DNA of 64,000 nt from the NCBI GenBank assembly GCA_964035795.1, contig OZ038322.1, positions 22,402,359-22,466,358 of the forward strand. Reading direction: 5' to 3'. The notes beneath the pieces are model-generated. The model was not told where the DNA came from. It saw nothing but the letters and a program-made list of their open reading frames with translations, and ran no database searches. This DNA is from Pterobdella sp. o SKG-2022. Its lineage: Eukaryota; Annelida; Clitellata; Hirudinida; Piscicolidae. The position numbers and the translations under genes were made by a program. This document shows, one piece after another, positions 35,285 through 58,470 of this stretch (positions are counted from its first letter, which is position 1; each line of letters opens with the position of its first letter).

Positions 35285-35397
35285 CAAAATCTTTGTAATT
35301 GCCTACCAAATCTTTGCAATTGCCTACCAAATCTTTGCAATTGACTTTCAAATCATTGCATTTGCTTACAAAATTTTTGCAATTGATTACCAAATTT
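35285..35397. repeat. 21-bp tandem repeat, about five copies
   Basis: The unit CAAATCTTTGCAATTGCCTAC repeats every 21 bases, nearly perfect in the first copies and decaying rightwards. No coding frame of interest is kept across it. Confidence 0.85.
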
Positions 35398-36480
35398 CAA
35401 AAAAAAATTAATTAAAAACAAATTAAGTTTGGTTATTCAAAAAATAAACTAAATTTCGTAAAATTTTATTTTTCAAGTTCAAAATAAATTTTTTAAATTG
35501 AAATAAAAAAACCGAAAAAAAGTTTTTTTTGAGGTATCCCTTCCAATATCCCTTCAAGCTTCTCCCCCGATCACACTAACACCACAAACTTTGGTGAGAA
35601 AGGGAACGCATAATAATTTAACACATGGCAACCCCATCAACACACTTTTTGAGAAAGCTGTGCGTAGAACAAGACTAATTGAATAAACACGTTTTTGAAA
35701 GGCAAATTTTGAAATTTCCCAAGATATCTATCAACTGTGTGTCCCTGCGTCGGTACACGCCACCGCATTGTTATTTTAACAACCTTTTTTTCTTATTATT
35801 TTTTATTTTAAATTATTTTTATAATTATGGAAAATCAGCAATTATTTTATTTCATTATTTATAGTAACGTTTAATGCTAAAGTTATCATATATATTTCAA
35901 TGTGTTCTTTTCTTTAATATTTGATGATTTGCTGATATCGAAAATCTTTGTACTGAACTTACGAGAATCTTTTGGCTGTAATTAACTATAAGAGTTATCT
36001 TTGCTTCTTGCTTTTTCATCGATAAAGCTCAAAAAGCATCACTATTTATATTATAATAGTTTTATTAACTTCTATCCTTTTCAACCAATTTGGTGATAAA
36101 GTGTATTCACACGTGATGCAGATGATTGTATGTAAGATAAACTTTTCATGAAGTGCTTATACTACTAGGAGACTTGATTTAATCAAATTGAATGAAAAAG
36201 TTGAACTTATGTATTCGATAAATGAAAATTTGAAGTATTACTTTGAAAGTTTGATTATAAAAACATTTACAAAAATTATGGGTGGTTTTAAGATCAATTT
36301 GATTTAAATAAAAAGAAACAATAAATATGAACAATCGATTTTAAAATTATCAAAACTCATTATTTGACAGTTTAAAGCCGAAGATCTATTGGGAAATATA
36401 AAAATATTCATTTAAGCAATTATTAAAGCATGAATCATTAACTTTTTGTGAATAAAAAAATTGTCTGTATTTTCAAAGTG

Positions 36481-38085
36481 TCAAATTTTCATGACGAATC
36501 GATTTTTTTGGTGATAAAGGTTTTTATGGTTTTGGGATGTGTTTAACTGGGTAGAAAAACAATCGATTTGAGTAGAATCATGGTTGGATACATAATGAAG
36601 TCTTTGGTATTTTTTATATGGGTGATGATTCAAATGAGAATCTTTGTGGTGAATGGAACAATGATTGTATTGGGGCTGTATCTTATGTAAGTGGTTTATA
36701 AATTGTTGGAGTTGTGAATAAACTACACAGGCTTTCAATCTAGCATTTTGCGGTATGTTTTCAATATTGCTTGAGTGTAGCTGTTTTGGCTTGTATCTCT
36801 CATTCGTCGTTAATGTTCTGAAGCTGTTGCTCATTTGATCTTTTTCATTATTCTCATTTGTTTCAATGGCTTTTGAGAAGCTTCGGTCTAACCTCAAACA
36901 TTTGCCTAGATTTTTATACACTTTTACTGCCTTTTTCTTCATTAATTTCGACTTTTTAGCATCATTCATAACAACCTTTTCACTATTTCTTTGCAAACCA
37001 CCACTTTCCCAGCGTTTATGATGGCCAGTAGGCTGGTTTATGTTAATTCTATACAAGTTTGCAATATGTTTTTGAAATTTCAGAATTTGGTTATAGGCTT
37101 CAATTCTTTGCTGCCAACCCAGTGTTGCTAAGTTTTCATAACTATTCAGTTCCACAGGGGTTTCAACAGGTCTACCATTTTTTTCGGAACCTAATGAATT
37201 ACGCGTTGTTTTATCAATGTGGCTTGCACTACCATAATGCTTATTACTATTATAAAGTTGTGGTTTATTGGCTGCCATGGTATTTGGTAGTGAAGATTTC
37301 CGTGGTGTTCCTGCAAAAGATGAAGCCTCTAAAGATTGCTTTGAGGAGGACGAAGATGTAGATGATAATGGTGCTGAAAGACTGTTCGATAAACCTTTCT
37401 GGTTGTTATATACATTACTTTGGTTTGTATTTTGTTGGCTTGAATGTCTTTGGTGTGAAAAAATTCCTTTTGTATGATCATTGTATGAATCTTGTGTTGC
37501 TTTCAATGGTGTAACAACAACTGTCGATGAAATTTCATCGTTAAATCTTCGTGAACTGCTCAAAGTTGTTGAGTCTTTGTAAAATGTAGCAAAGAAAGCT
37601 TGCTGGTCGATGATAGATTGACTTTTCATCTCATTTCCTTCACTATACAATTTTCTAATTTCTTCAATTACAAACCGATTTATTTTAAACTGGTTGTCAT
37701 CGTACGAATCATCATCATCACCACCTTCCTTATCATTCCCTTTCATCTCGAGCATTGTGCTGTGTAATGGAAACTCAAACGTGCTGTTGAAGATGACATT
37801 ATGGTCTGATGATGATATAGGAGATGCTGAGAACCTTTCGAGGTTGAGTATTGATGATGATGAAGAAGAAGATGAGGATAAGCTCGACTTTATAGGAGAA
37901 AGATCAAAAATCAAATCAGCAGCATTGGATTTTGAGTTAGGATTTACTATGTTTGTTTTATCTTTTAAAACATTAGCGCAGTTGGTTTCATTAACATTTA
38001 TGTGTGGATTATGTTTAAAACGTTCATCATTTTCCTCATCATGACTTTTGTTTTCCAAAGTGTCTTTACCAGAAATTAACTTCAT
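36481..38085 (-). CDS. Unrecognised 534-codon Ser/Asn/His-rich protein, single reading frame
   Basis: I do not recognise this protein. It is a single open frame from ATG (38085) to TGA (36481), far longer than expected by chance in DNA this AT-rich. It has no signal peptide and no transmembrane segment. Residues 1-60 are polar; then come LIFDLSPIKSS and a poly-Ser run, an acidic KEGGDDDDSYDD patch and a long Ser/Thr/Gln-rich middle. The only region that looks folded is about residues 310-345 (LATLGWQQRIEAYNQILKFQ), a likely amphipathic helix. A basic KKSKLMKKKAVKVYKN and a His/Tyr/Asn-rich C-terminus follow. It could be a nuclear or scaffold protein, or one large exon of a longer gene. Neighbours are repeats; the nearest genes are SLC35B4 (same strand) and SEL1L. 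Confidence 0.6.
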   Translation of the reverse strand: MKLISGKDTLENKSHDEENDERFKHNPHINVNETNCANVLKDKTNIVNPNSKSNAADLIFDLSPIKSSLSSSSSSSSSILNLERFSASPISSSDHNVIFNSTFEFPLHSTMLEMKGNDKEGGDDDDSYDDNQFKINRFVIEEIRKLYSEGNEMKSQSIIDQQAFFATFYKDSTTLSSSRRFNDEISSTVVVTPLKATQDSYNDHTKGIFSHQRHSSQQNTNQSNVYNNQKGLSNSLSAPLSSTSSSSSKQSLEASSFAGTPRKSSLPNTMAANKPQLYNSNKHYGSASHIDKTTRNSLGSEKNGRPVETPVELNSYENLATLGWQQRIEAYNQILKFQKHIANLYRININQPTGHHKRWESGGLQRNSEKVVMNDAKKSKLMKKKAVKVYKNLGKCLRLDRSFSKAIETNENNEKDQMSNSFRTLTTNERYKPKQLHSSNIENIPQNARLKACVVYSQLQQFINHLHKIQPQYNHCSIHHKDSHLNHHPYKKYQRLHYVSNHDSTQIDCFSTQLNTSQNHKNLYHQKNRFVMKI

Positions 38086-41000
38086 TTTTTCCTCAATTTA
38101 TCGTTAGTTTATTTGATCATAGTCTTCAAAACAATTATTTTTTTATATACTTATTATTATTCTCAAACTATTCTTATTATGATTAAAGCTTGTTTTCCAA
38201 GATTTCTTCCGAATACAATCTTTCACAAATCGAAACAAACAAAAGCTTATACACGGTACCAATACCTCTTCAGACTTATAATTCACGCCTGCTGCATGCT
38301 ATTAAGTGTTTGTTAAGATGGAAATCTTGAACAGATAGTCTGTGATAGATATAAAATCTCGTATTGTGTATGTTATGCTGTACTGTATTATATAATGTCC
38401 CTATGATGTTGTTGTCACGGTGATGTTAAGTGGAATATTAGGATGCCATCTGCGTGGGGATTGTGTTGGTTGATGAAGTTAGAATAATAAAAATATACGA
38501 TGAGTAATAGTGACAATAGAAACATAATAATAACTTGAAGTATAAGAAAATTTTTAAAAAATATTAATAAAAATTAAAAGCCTTATTTAAAAATAATAAA
38601 ATTTTGAAAATAATAAGTCAAATCAATAAATTTGGCATCGTGTAACATTCATTTTAACTTTTAAAAACAATTTACATCAAACATTTAAACTACGTCCGAG
38701 CGAACTATGAACAGCGGGCACACTTGCGTTGCAATGGTGTGTGGTGTTATATGGGGGTTTTATAATGGGTGATGTAGTACCACTTATAAAATATTACCGC
38801 TGTGTAAAAGGTAGTAAAATTTTGAATATTCACTATGAAACCAGTATAGTAAAATAAAAAATAAGATAATACAATACAATATGAGATAATACAATCAGTG
38901 ATAGTCCTAAAATACAATAAAATGAAAAAAAAGCGTTATCTTATTTTTAGGTTAAAGTGAAATTAAATATGAGGTTTGTAGAAGAAACATCAGTTAAGAG
39001 GAGTTTTTAATACATTTATTGAGAACCAAAATATACTTTTCGATAAGTTTACCTTTATCATAAAACGTTAGCGAATACATACGATGTCTCTGAAAAGGTT
39101 CGTATGAATATATATAGAATATTAAAACCCATGCGTATTTCCATGTCATATGCGTGTTGAAGTTTAAAGTTTTTTTGAAGTTGTAATTAATATTGTTACA
39201 TGGAGTTATGTAAATAATAGATGCGTAAGGTGGCGTTCAGGTGTGTTGCATTTTATTGAAGAAAGTTGTTTAAATGTTACGTAATGTTACACACAAAAAT
39301 CATTTTTTGTCTATATGATTACCTTAGACCGACTTCAAAAATTATAACAAAATACCTGGATCATTTTAATTTTTAAAAAGGCTCACAAAAAATTCTCTTC
39401 ATTGATGTTTTTCCTTACAAAAGTTCACACGAAAATTTGAAAAAGTATTAATTAGAATAGCTTTACATTTTTTTGTTTTAAAAATTATCAAGTCTTTATA
39501 AAAATTCATGTCTTAATAGGGATGTAGATTCAAAATAAAATAACACCCATCAGGTATCAAAAAGATTCTGTCAAGTCAATTTTATTGTTGATAGGAATGA
39601 ATGAATTTATGAAGAATTTAATAGTAAAACAATTTCAAAAAAATCTCAAAAGTTTAATTATTGTCGGATGTATATGTACGTTCGTTCATTTATACGGAAC
39701 TGTATCAAAGTGGTAGACAGCTTTTTTAAATGACCGATGACAACATGTACATAACAGTCAAACGATTTTGACTTTATATTCATTAATACTTTGGCATGAA
39801 TGTATTTTGGCAACTATATTAAATTTATAATTATTTTGAAAAAAAACTCATTCAAGTTAAAAAAATTAATTTCTGTAAAATTTAAAATTAACAAATAATA
39901 ATTATAAACCGGCAATGCATCAAACTAAAACCCACCAAAAAAACAATGGTTACCTAAATTCAAGAATTCCAGCAGAGAAGCTTTTTATTCAACAAAAACT
40001 CTAACCAAAAAATCCTCAACACAGCATGAATCAGTTCTATAACGAAAATCCAACAACTCTGTACACATCGCTGTATATATACTGCGGTAACATTTCATCT
40101 AAGTATAACAAGCCTATATATATACGTATATATATATATTCACTTAGTGTATGTCTAAGTAATATTAGCAATCGGAAGAAAGTGAATACATATGACACGT
40201 AATTATATTTTTCAAAGATTATACCAATATAATCAATAGTAATTAATGGTTGAATTATTCAAAAAATAATCATAATTTTACGAAATATTAATTGAAATAT
40301 ATATAAATATTAATTAAGTAACTTCAAATATTTTTTCTTGAGTCTTATGATAGAGCTAAACCTATCTGAAATTATAGTTTAATTTGTTGAACAAGTGTGT
40401 TTAATGGAATCAATGCTTGAAGTTATTTTGCAATATTTAAGCTTCAAATAAAAAGCATACGGTGCTTTGTAAATTTATCAACTTAAAGCAAAACCAAGTT
40501 TTCCAAATTACTTATGAAAACATAATAAATTCATTTTTGAAAACAAAGACCAATAATATAAACACTAAAAAATAACAACAAATTATGACAATCTTCACAT
40601 AAGCACGAGGTTTTATACTCAGCCAAAATCAATAGACTTCAAATGTTATAAGCCTATTGAAACTGAACGCCACTGACGTTTTCATATTATACACCTTACT
40701 TGGTAGCATCGTAAAATAGGGTGTATTGGAAATGAGATAGGTTAAAACAATTTTTTTTGATGCAAAAAAATCTATGTTTGGTACAAAACAGCCTATATTG
40801 AAAACAAAGAGCCTCATATATACAAAAAAAGCCTTTAAATCCAATTACCCTTGTTATTTCATAAAATGTTTACTAGGTGTATAACAATTAGAAATATATC
40901 AAATACGAAATAATGTTATATTAACTACAGCAATGGTTATAGAGGGGGTGTTTGATAAGTCATTGACGTTATGAGGGTAGGTGATGAAATAATACTGTGC

Positions 41001-41350
41001 TCTCGTGTCACATCTATCCATTGTTGTTGCGATTTATATTTGTTTCTATTCAATAACTCTTATTGTCTGTGTTTCATGGTTTTTTATTCAAAAATGGCTG
41101 TTTGTGACATTATATTTTTTGATATTTAGTTATAGTTTCTCTTAGCGCTGTTGTTTTTATTTTATGTTGGAAATGATTGAGTTTAAATAAAATTTTAAAT
41201 AAAATTACCAAATATGTTTTAATTAATATTTTATCATCGGTTATAATTTTGTATATGAATCGACGAAAAAATATTAGTTAAAACATATTTGGTAATTTTA
41301 TTTAAATTCGATCATTTACAACCTAAAATAAAAACAATAAAAATAACAGA
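38086..41350. other. Gene-poor spacer
   Basis: I see no convincing coding exon on either strand. The stretch is AT-rich with scattered half-copies of the palindromic element family (39.0 and 40.34 kb) and short TA runs near 40.12 kb. Confidence 0.6.
38995..39105. repeat. Palindromic-family element, single-arm copy
   Basis: It contains GAGGAGTTTTTAATACATTTATTGAGAA, then TTTTCGATAAGTTTACC, TTATCATAAAACGTTAGCGAA and ATACATACGATGTCTCTGAAAA, the same order of blocks as at 46.3 and 63.85 kb. Confidence 0.7.
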
Positions 41351-41550
41351 NNNNNNNNNNNNNNNNNNNNNNNNNNNNNNNNNNNNNNNNNNNNNNNNNN
41401 NNNNNNNNNNNNNNNNNNNNNNNNNNNNNNNNNNNNNNNNNNNNNNNNNNNNNNNNNNNNNNNNNNNNNNNNNNNNNNNNNNNNNNNNNNNNNNNNNNNN
41501 NNNNNNNNNNNNNNNNNNNNNNNNNNNNNNNNNNNNNNNNNNNNNNNNNN
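41351..41550. other. Assembly gap (200 N)
   Basis: Exactly 200 undetermined bases, flanked on the right by a GT/TA-rich microsatellite-like start. The round number suggests a placeholder, so true length is unknown. Confidence 0.99.
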
Positions 41551-44330
41551 GTATATATGTGTGTGTGTACTGAAATGGAAGAATGAGTATAAAAAATATA
41601 CAAAATCGTTCAAAAAAGTTTAAGTCAAATACTTTCAATCATGAACTTAACGCCCGCATCAATTGTTATTTGATTTGGGCGGCATGTCAGCTTATGTTTT
41701 AAGACCGCCCTAGCGTTCACATAGCCTTCAACTTAATTGTTGCTGCTCTTGAAGAGAAGAAGAAAAATGAGGGTTTTAAAAGTGAAATAAGATTTGTCAT
41801 TGGAAAGAGGGATTTTTGTGTTATTTTGATTGTACTTGTGTGGTGAAAACAAAAAACTTAACTAATTTTAACATAATGAAAAAAATTGGTAAAAAAATTA
41901 ATAATAGAAGTACTTTGTGCTATAAGAGTATAACTAATAATGGAAATAATAAATCGAAGTGTTTCCACACTTGCAAGAAAGTTAAATTTCAAAGCACGTA
42001 GGTTCTTGGACACGTGTTCTGCCTGCATACCTCACACTTCTGTGATTACCTGCATATTTTTAATTACTGTATTTAAACGGAGGTAAACTTATATTATAAG
42101 GATTTTGAAGGTATTATTTACAAAATTGGTTGAAAATCCAGTTTTTGGGAAATTAATTGAATTTCATACAAAAATTGATGAGTGTAGAGAAATAGTTTTA
42201 TTTAAAACTACAATGAAAAGTAATTTAAAGACTATAAAAAAGCTAATTTATATTTAAACAAAAACAAATTAATTGAAAACAAATTGACCAAAACCACCCA
42301 TAACACTTCAAATATGAATAAAGCAAAAGTTCTCAAAACAAACAGCGATCCAAAGCGCCATAACTCAAAGACTTCAAAAGGTAAGACTGCCTAATAATCG
42401 TTTCTGTGGACATTTCTGAAGATTTATGTGTGGTGGTGTTGTGCACACACAACCATTAGACCATAATTATCTCTTGTCGTTGTGGTTCAGAAGAATTCTT
42501 AGCTGGTGATTAAGATGATTTGATTTATTTATTTTTTTATGAATGTATTAAATTTTTTAAAAGCTGTCATTAGATATTTTATAATAAATATTTTTGGTCT
42601 ATATATCGGCTTATATAGAATTATTTATTTGAAAGTTTTCAGAATCAACACATAACCACACAAAACAACAGCCAAAGACAGGTTATTGTGAAGACTGGCT
42701 GGTCTTCCAACCAATGTGACGTATGAGAAGAGAGCGATAAAAGATGGAAATTTGACAAAAGATATAATAAAAAAGAGCTTTCGATACGTATTCTTATAAC
42801 ACTTTATGTGTTAACTCTTGAGCTTTTAATTCTTAAGCTTTGAAAAAATACTGGAGTAGATAATATACTGAAACATCAAAAACTAGGAATTCAATAAATT
42901 AATTAGTAGTTTTGATAAGTTCAAGTGTTGAGTTTTGTGATAAGGCTAAGTTTATCAAAATACACAACTTCTAGTTTCTAATAAAAGTGTTGTAGTTTTC
43001 ATTTTTGCTTCGAAGTTTGAAACAAATTAACATTATTGAATATTTTTTTTAAAGTTATTAATAATGAGTAAAACATTATTTTACACAATAAAAATAAAAA
43101 TAATGAGAAGAAATATTACATAAAATTAAAAATATTATACGATACAAAATAATATACAACACAAAATAATGTAATTACAACAAAAACTAGTATACAATAA
43201 AATTCATAAAAATATAATGAAATATATGCAGTACAAAATGATACAAGACAATGGTTACACACGTTTGAATATCCTCCGTACCCCATTTGTTCAGTATTGT
43301 ATTACTAGTTGTACTATTACTTTATGTTTAAGTGGTTTTCATTGTATTATAACTACTTATGAAGGTTTTCTAAAAACAAAGGCTTACTGCCATGAATGAA
43401 TATATATCTTTTAAATCATTTACTAGCTTTCTCAACTCAGTTGTGTCGCACTGTTTTGTACTACATGCTATTCAACTTGAAGCAAAATTTTAGAACCGAT
43501 AACCGTTTCATAATGCAATAATCCCGTCAACTTGTTATAGTAATGAGATTTAATCACTTGACTTTCGCTTTGTATCTAGTGAATGCAGCTGTGTGTTTCT
43601 ATAGATCCTGTTATGGATTAAAGGAATGTTAGGCAAATACAAAATTTCTCTGTCGTTAACCCTTATGTTAGTCATTTGTTGAATTTTTTTTGGGACCTTT
43701 TCTATAGTTTTGCGTTTAAACTTTTTGTTCAATATATCCATTTTAATTTATTGTTAAGGTGGAAAAAGATTCCATGAAAACATTAGCCTAGCTAGAACCG
43801 ATTCTTTGAACTTTATTTCAAATGCTTTTCTAACTGTGTCATATATAAGTCAGTTATTAGAGCACAAGATAAATATGGGTTTAATAAATTTTCTATCAAT
43901 TATTAAAAGGTATTTTTATTGGGGGGGATTTGTAAATTAGCAAATTTGCCATTGAATTATGATAAGGTTTTACTTGTTGAACATTTAAATTTTTTTCTAC
44001 GTGCTCTTATAAATCCTCATAATTTGAAGTTACTGGTAAAATTCAAGTTTACGAAAGAAAATACGATGTCTTTAAAAAGATATATAAATTATCTTCAACT
44101 TTCACCCATACTACTTGTTATAAAAATATTAATATGAAGCATTATGGGTGTTTTATAAAGTGTTCACAATTTTTAAAAAAATATTTTAAATTATTCAATT
44201 TGTTTCACTTTTTTTGAATATTCAAGTTTAATGAGAAATAAAATGAGCACTACATTAAGTTGTTGGAACACACGATAAAAGTTTCTCCCTTTTAATTTTT
44301 TATTTATCGATAATATTTTTTCTATTTTCT
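41551..44330. other. Gene-poor spacer
   Basis: No convincing exon seen. The only GC-richer patch (about 41650-41730) contains GGGCGG and CCGCCC about 30 bases apart, which could form a hairpin. The rest is AT-rich DNA with repeat pieces at 42.9 kb (GATAAGGCTAAGTTTATCAAAA) and 43.95-44.08 kb. Confidence 0.55.
43950..44085. repeat. Dispersed repeat sharing arms with 49.59-49.69 kb
   Basis: ATCCTCATAATTTGAAGTTACTGGTAAAA, then TTCAAGTTTACGAAAGAA and ACGATGTCTTTAAA recur in inverted orientation at 49595-49685 within a SEL1L intron. There CCAGTAACTTCAAATTAT and its complement form a palindrome. Confidence 0.7.
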
Positions 44331-44334
44331 TTTT

Positions 44335-44455
44335 TCTTCAGCGTCAACATTACCATAAAAATCATTATCATCACTTTTTCCATTTTCATCACCATCACCA
44401 GCCTCACCATCGTCGTCATCATCTCCACAACTTTCACTATCATCATCACTACCAT
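44335..44455 (-). other. Acidic (GAT)n-rich open stretch, probably simple repeat
   Basis: The minus strand reads as an Asp/Glu/Gly-rich stretch (HGSDDDSESCGDDDDDGEAG and onward) ending EEKRK and a stop. It could be an acidic exon tail, but the underlying sequence is a degenerate GAT/GAC trinucleotide repeat, with no neighbouring exon found. Confidence 0.25.
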
Positions 44456-44799
44456 GTTGTTATTTGTGTTCACTTTTAAGCATTAAAGGTCTGCAAGATC
44501 AAAGACCGGTAGGTGTCTGAGTGAGAGGATGTAATAAAATTAAGAATAATGAAAAAACAAAAAATAATAAGTATTAGAAGTAAGAACCATGATTGTTTTG
44601 ATGATAAAAAATATTAATAAATATAAACAAAAGTCAAAAAAAAACATAAAAGAAGATAAAGATCGTATAAAATACTCAAAAAAATGATGCAAAAATATTT
44701 TTTTAATTTAATTATTATTTCATTTATTTTTTTATTATTTCGTCTAATAATTAATTTAATAAAAACAGGAGTCTGAGTATTGCTAACTCAGTGTTTGTC

Positions 44800-44996
44800 T
44801 AGTTATTTGTGCTACCCTCATGATGTTGCCAACCTCTTATTAAAAATCCTATTAAAAAACATCAAGACATGGAACTTGGAAAACGTGTTGATGTTAACTG
44901 ATGGCATTGAAGCATATGATTTGAGGAAGTATGGGAGAAAATGAATGAATGTTATCCTCAATGTAGGAAATGATCTAACTAAAACCTATGTGAATA
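44800..44996 (+). pseudogene. Possible malic-enzyme relic
   Basis: The plus frame reads ...WNLENVLMLTDGIEAYDL, then a stop, then MNVILNVGNDLTKTYVN. In malic enzyme the conserved VTDGERILGLGDLG block is followed about 25 residues later by PVILDVGTNNEELL; here the two similar blocks are close together in one frame, with the middle missing. The match is partial, there is a stop between, and no other exon is visible, so at most this is a decayed fragment. Confidence 0.3.
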
Positions 44997-45235
44997 AATA
45001 ATTTTTTCAATTTTTAATTTTCAAAAAAATTTGATTGGCTAATAAATTATGACGCAAGCGGTTTGATCATTAAGGTGATAAGATCAAAAGCTGTGCACTT
45101 ACTGGTGAGATGATTAGCAGAACCGCTTACGTTTTAAGATATACTTATTTTTATTTAAATTCATTTTTGATTAAATGACTTTTAGTCTAAATATTTTAAA
45201 AAATCAAGTTTCCATCTTATTTTATGTATTTCATA

Positions 45236-45352
45236 ATTTAATTTAATTTTATTGTTTAATTTAATTTAATTTTATTATTTAATTTAATTTTATTATTTAA
45301 TTTAATTTTATTATTTAATTTAATTTGATTTAATTTTATTATTTAATTTTAT
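45236..45352. repeat. (TTTAATTTAATTTTATTA)n degenerate tandem repeat
   Basis: An alternation of TTTAATT and TTTATTA units for about 115 bases, low complexity, in the spacer left of SEL1L. Confidence 0.9.
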
Positions 45353-46301
45353 TTTTAGAAAATTATACTTCTAAAAAAAATAAAGTCTTAATGAGGTTAT
45401 TTTTATTTCCAGTCTTATTTGTTTTTAATCTTTGATATATTGCGTGTTATTTTTAGTCCTTTTTCACGATCTTTTCATCCGGTCACACCCACCGCACCTT
45501 AAATGCATTATGGTTCTATTTAATTGCATTGCCCTTTCATTCAAACACGCTTTCATCTTTTTTCGTCCACTTCCGTTTGCCGGTTCCAATTTTAATCCAA
45601 AGAATATATATATTTCTTTAGTGTTTTTTTATTGTACTCGAGTTTGTTTTATGGTTCTATTGAGGCTTCTCATTTGAACTAAAAACATCTGAGTGAGTAA
45701 TATAATTTTGTTCTATGAAACTATTTGTATTGTTTGGAAGGCTACTCTGAATTTTTTTTATTTGTATGAAAGGTTCTCTGGATAAAACTTTTATTTCAAT
45801 TTGAACTTCTAATCACTAATCATAATACAAATATTAGTGATATAATTTAGTATTACGAGATAAAATATTACTAGTAATTTTGAACACTGATATAATAATA
45901 TTTTAATATTAACATGACAATATCACAATAATATATTATTATCAACATAAAATAGTGGTGATAGCATCAAATGATCAGTATAAGGTGTCATTAGGGAAGG
46001 TGAGAGACAGAACACTGACGCCTGTTATAGAGATAAGACGCTTCAGTGTTGATTCCGATGATGTTGGGTTCTATTATACCGATATATATTATCTATGATT
46101 TTATTATATGAATATATTATACCGCAGAATATGAATTCAAGAAATTATAGTTATTCACTTTGTATTTTAGGTTTATTTTTGAACCAAAGTATTTTATTTC
46201 AAAAAAAACATTCCTATTTTTATCATTAAGAAACTTTTTATTCGACATTATTTTTGTATCATTTATTTAAATTTCTTTAATATTTTGTAACAAAAAACAT
46301 C

Positions 46302-46390
46302 AAATAAGAGGAATTTTGAAAACATTTATTGAGAATCGGAAGCTATAATTTTCCATAAGTTTAGCCTTATCATAAAACTTTAGCGAAAAA
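46302..46390. repeat. Palindromic-family element, single-arm copy
   Basis: CATCAAATAAGAGGAATTTTGAAAACATTTATTGAGAATCGGAAGC, then TTTCCATAAGTTTAGCCTTATCATAAAACTTTAGC: the same ordered blocks as in the copies at 5.8-6.1, 39.0 and 63.85 kb. It is about 0.9 kb upstream of the SEL1L ATG. Confidence 0.75.
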
Positions 46391-47316
46391 AATTATATCG
46401 TAACTATGGTTATAAAGTAAAATTTCTTTATGATTATATGATATTGGCTATGTATAAGATGCAGTCCTCAATCCTAATTAAATACTTAGTTTATCATTCT
46501 TTCATCTTTCTCACCAACTGACGGTAACTTTTATTATATTTTATAAGTTTTTCAACGTAATATTATTTAAGAAATAGATAATGAATTTAAAAATTTATAG
46601 TTTTTTTCAAAGTTATGAAATATGAAATATACATTTAAAAGGATAGAAAATAAGTTCAGTTTTCCAAACAGACAAATTTCTAGGTCATGATATTTTTTTC
46701 TAAAAGAAAATTTTTTTGGTTTTCAATAATAATATTCATAATTCATTATTTAAAACATAATTTTCGTTATTAATACCTAATTTATTAATATTATTATTGA
46801 TAATATAACTTTCATTTGAAGTTCTTTCATCACATCTCACCTTCACTTAAATCAACACTAAAACAAACAGAGCTTTGTATTTATGTTGATGTCAAGCGAG
46901 AAAGTCCAAAATGGGGTCACAACATCTGAAGATACCGTCCAGTAAAGGTCACCTTTTAAAACTGGAGTAATCAGTTTTGTTTTAAAATTATTTTGTATTA
47001 TTTAAAAAATTATTATATTTTGTTTTAAATTTTTTTTTCAAGTTTTTTTTTCAATTGAAGTACAGTGTAGTGCTAGAATATCTTTTAAACAATACGTAGA
47101 TTATAACGTTCTTACTTTTAAACTAAATAAGCAAAATTATATCACTAGTGACAAAATAAAAATTAATATTAAACAAATACTAAAATTCAAATATTATAAA
47201 ATTTTTATATTAGTTATTGTATAAAAAGCATTCCATTTAGATGGAAATCTCTTGGAAACAAAAACCAACAATAGAATAATTTTTTGCATCATTTTCAATT
47301 TTAAATATTAATTAAA

Positions 47317-57916
<10,600 letters not shown>

Positions 57917-58470
57917 TCTTCTGCCTTCATCGCAGTTTCAGTCTAATTCTTACGTCATTTTTGAATTATTTTTTGTATATTCACTTTGGTAATGGCAAGA
58001 TTTTCAATATGATGTAATATGCTAAAAATTAAAATAATTTCAATCTCATTGTTGTTAATTAAAATAAAATCAAAATATGATTCATTATTGGAGTACGGTT
58101 TGAGGTATCATTAGGTACAGAAAAATTCTTTTCGTAATAAAATCTTATTGCTTATAAAATCTTAAACGTATCCCGATCATATATTAGTTCATGATTGCCC
58201 AAAATACATATTATTTTAAGTTTTGATCAAAAACAAGATGAAGAATATTTATTTTAGCTCATCTATTTAATCAATGACCTTCATATGTTTTTGTATGTGG
58301 ATAGCTGAGGTTTGGTTTCAAATAGATTCTTTTGTTTTCAAATTTTTCGAAAAACTCGTTTTTTTTATTTTAGTTTTTATATGAGCAATTCAATAAAAGT
58401 TCGGCAGATATTATAAATTGAAGAATTTAACCGAAAGATTTATCACTGGTAGGTGAGTAAAAAAATAAAT

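Noticed and set aside
41289..41638. Frames spanning the N block
   Set aside because: They are artefacts of undetermined bases.
44335..44455. Acidic C-terminal exon of a nuclear protein
   Set aside because: It rests on a degenerate GAT repeat with no neighbouring exon; kept only as a low-confidence note.
45050..45140. Hairpin CGCAAGCGGTTT ... AACCGCTTACG as a structured RNA
   Set aside because: Arms are short and interrupted, and nothing else suggests transcription; probably an old repeat.
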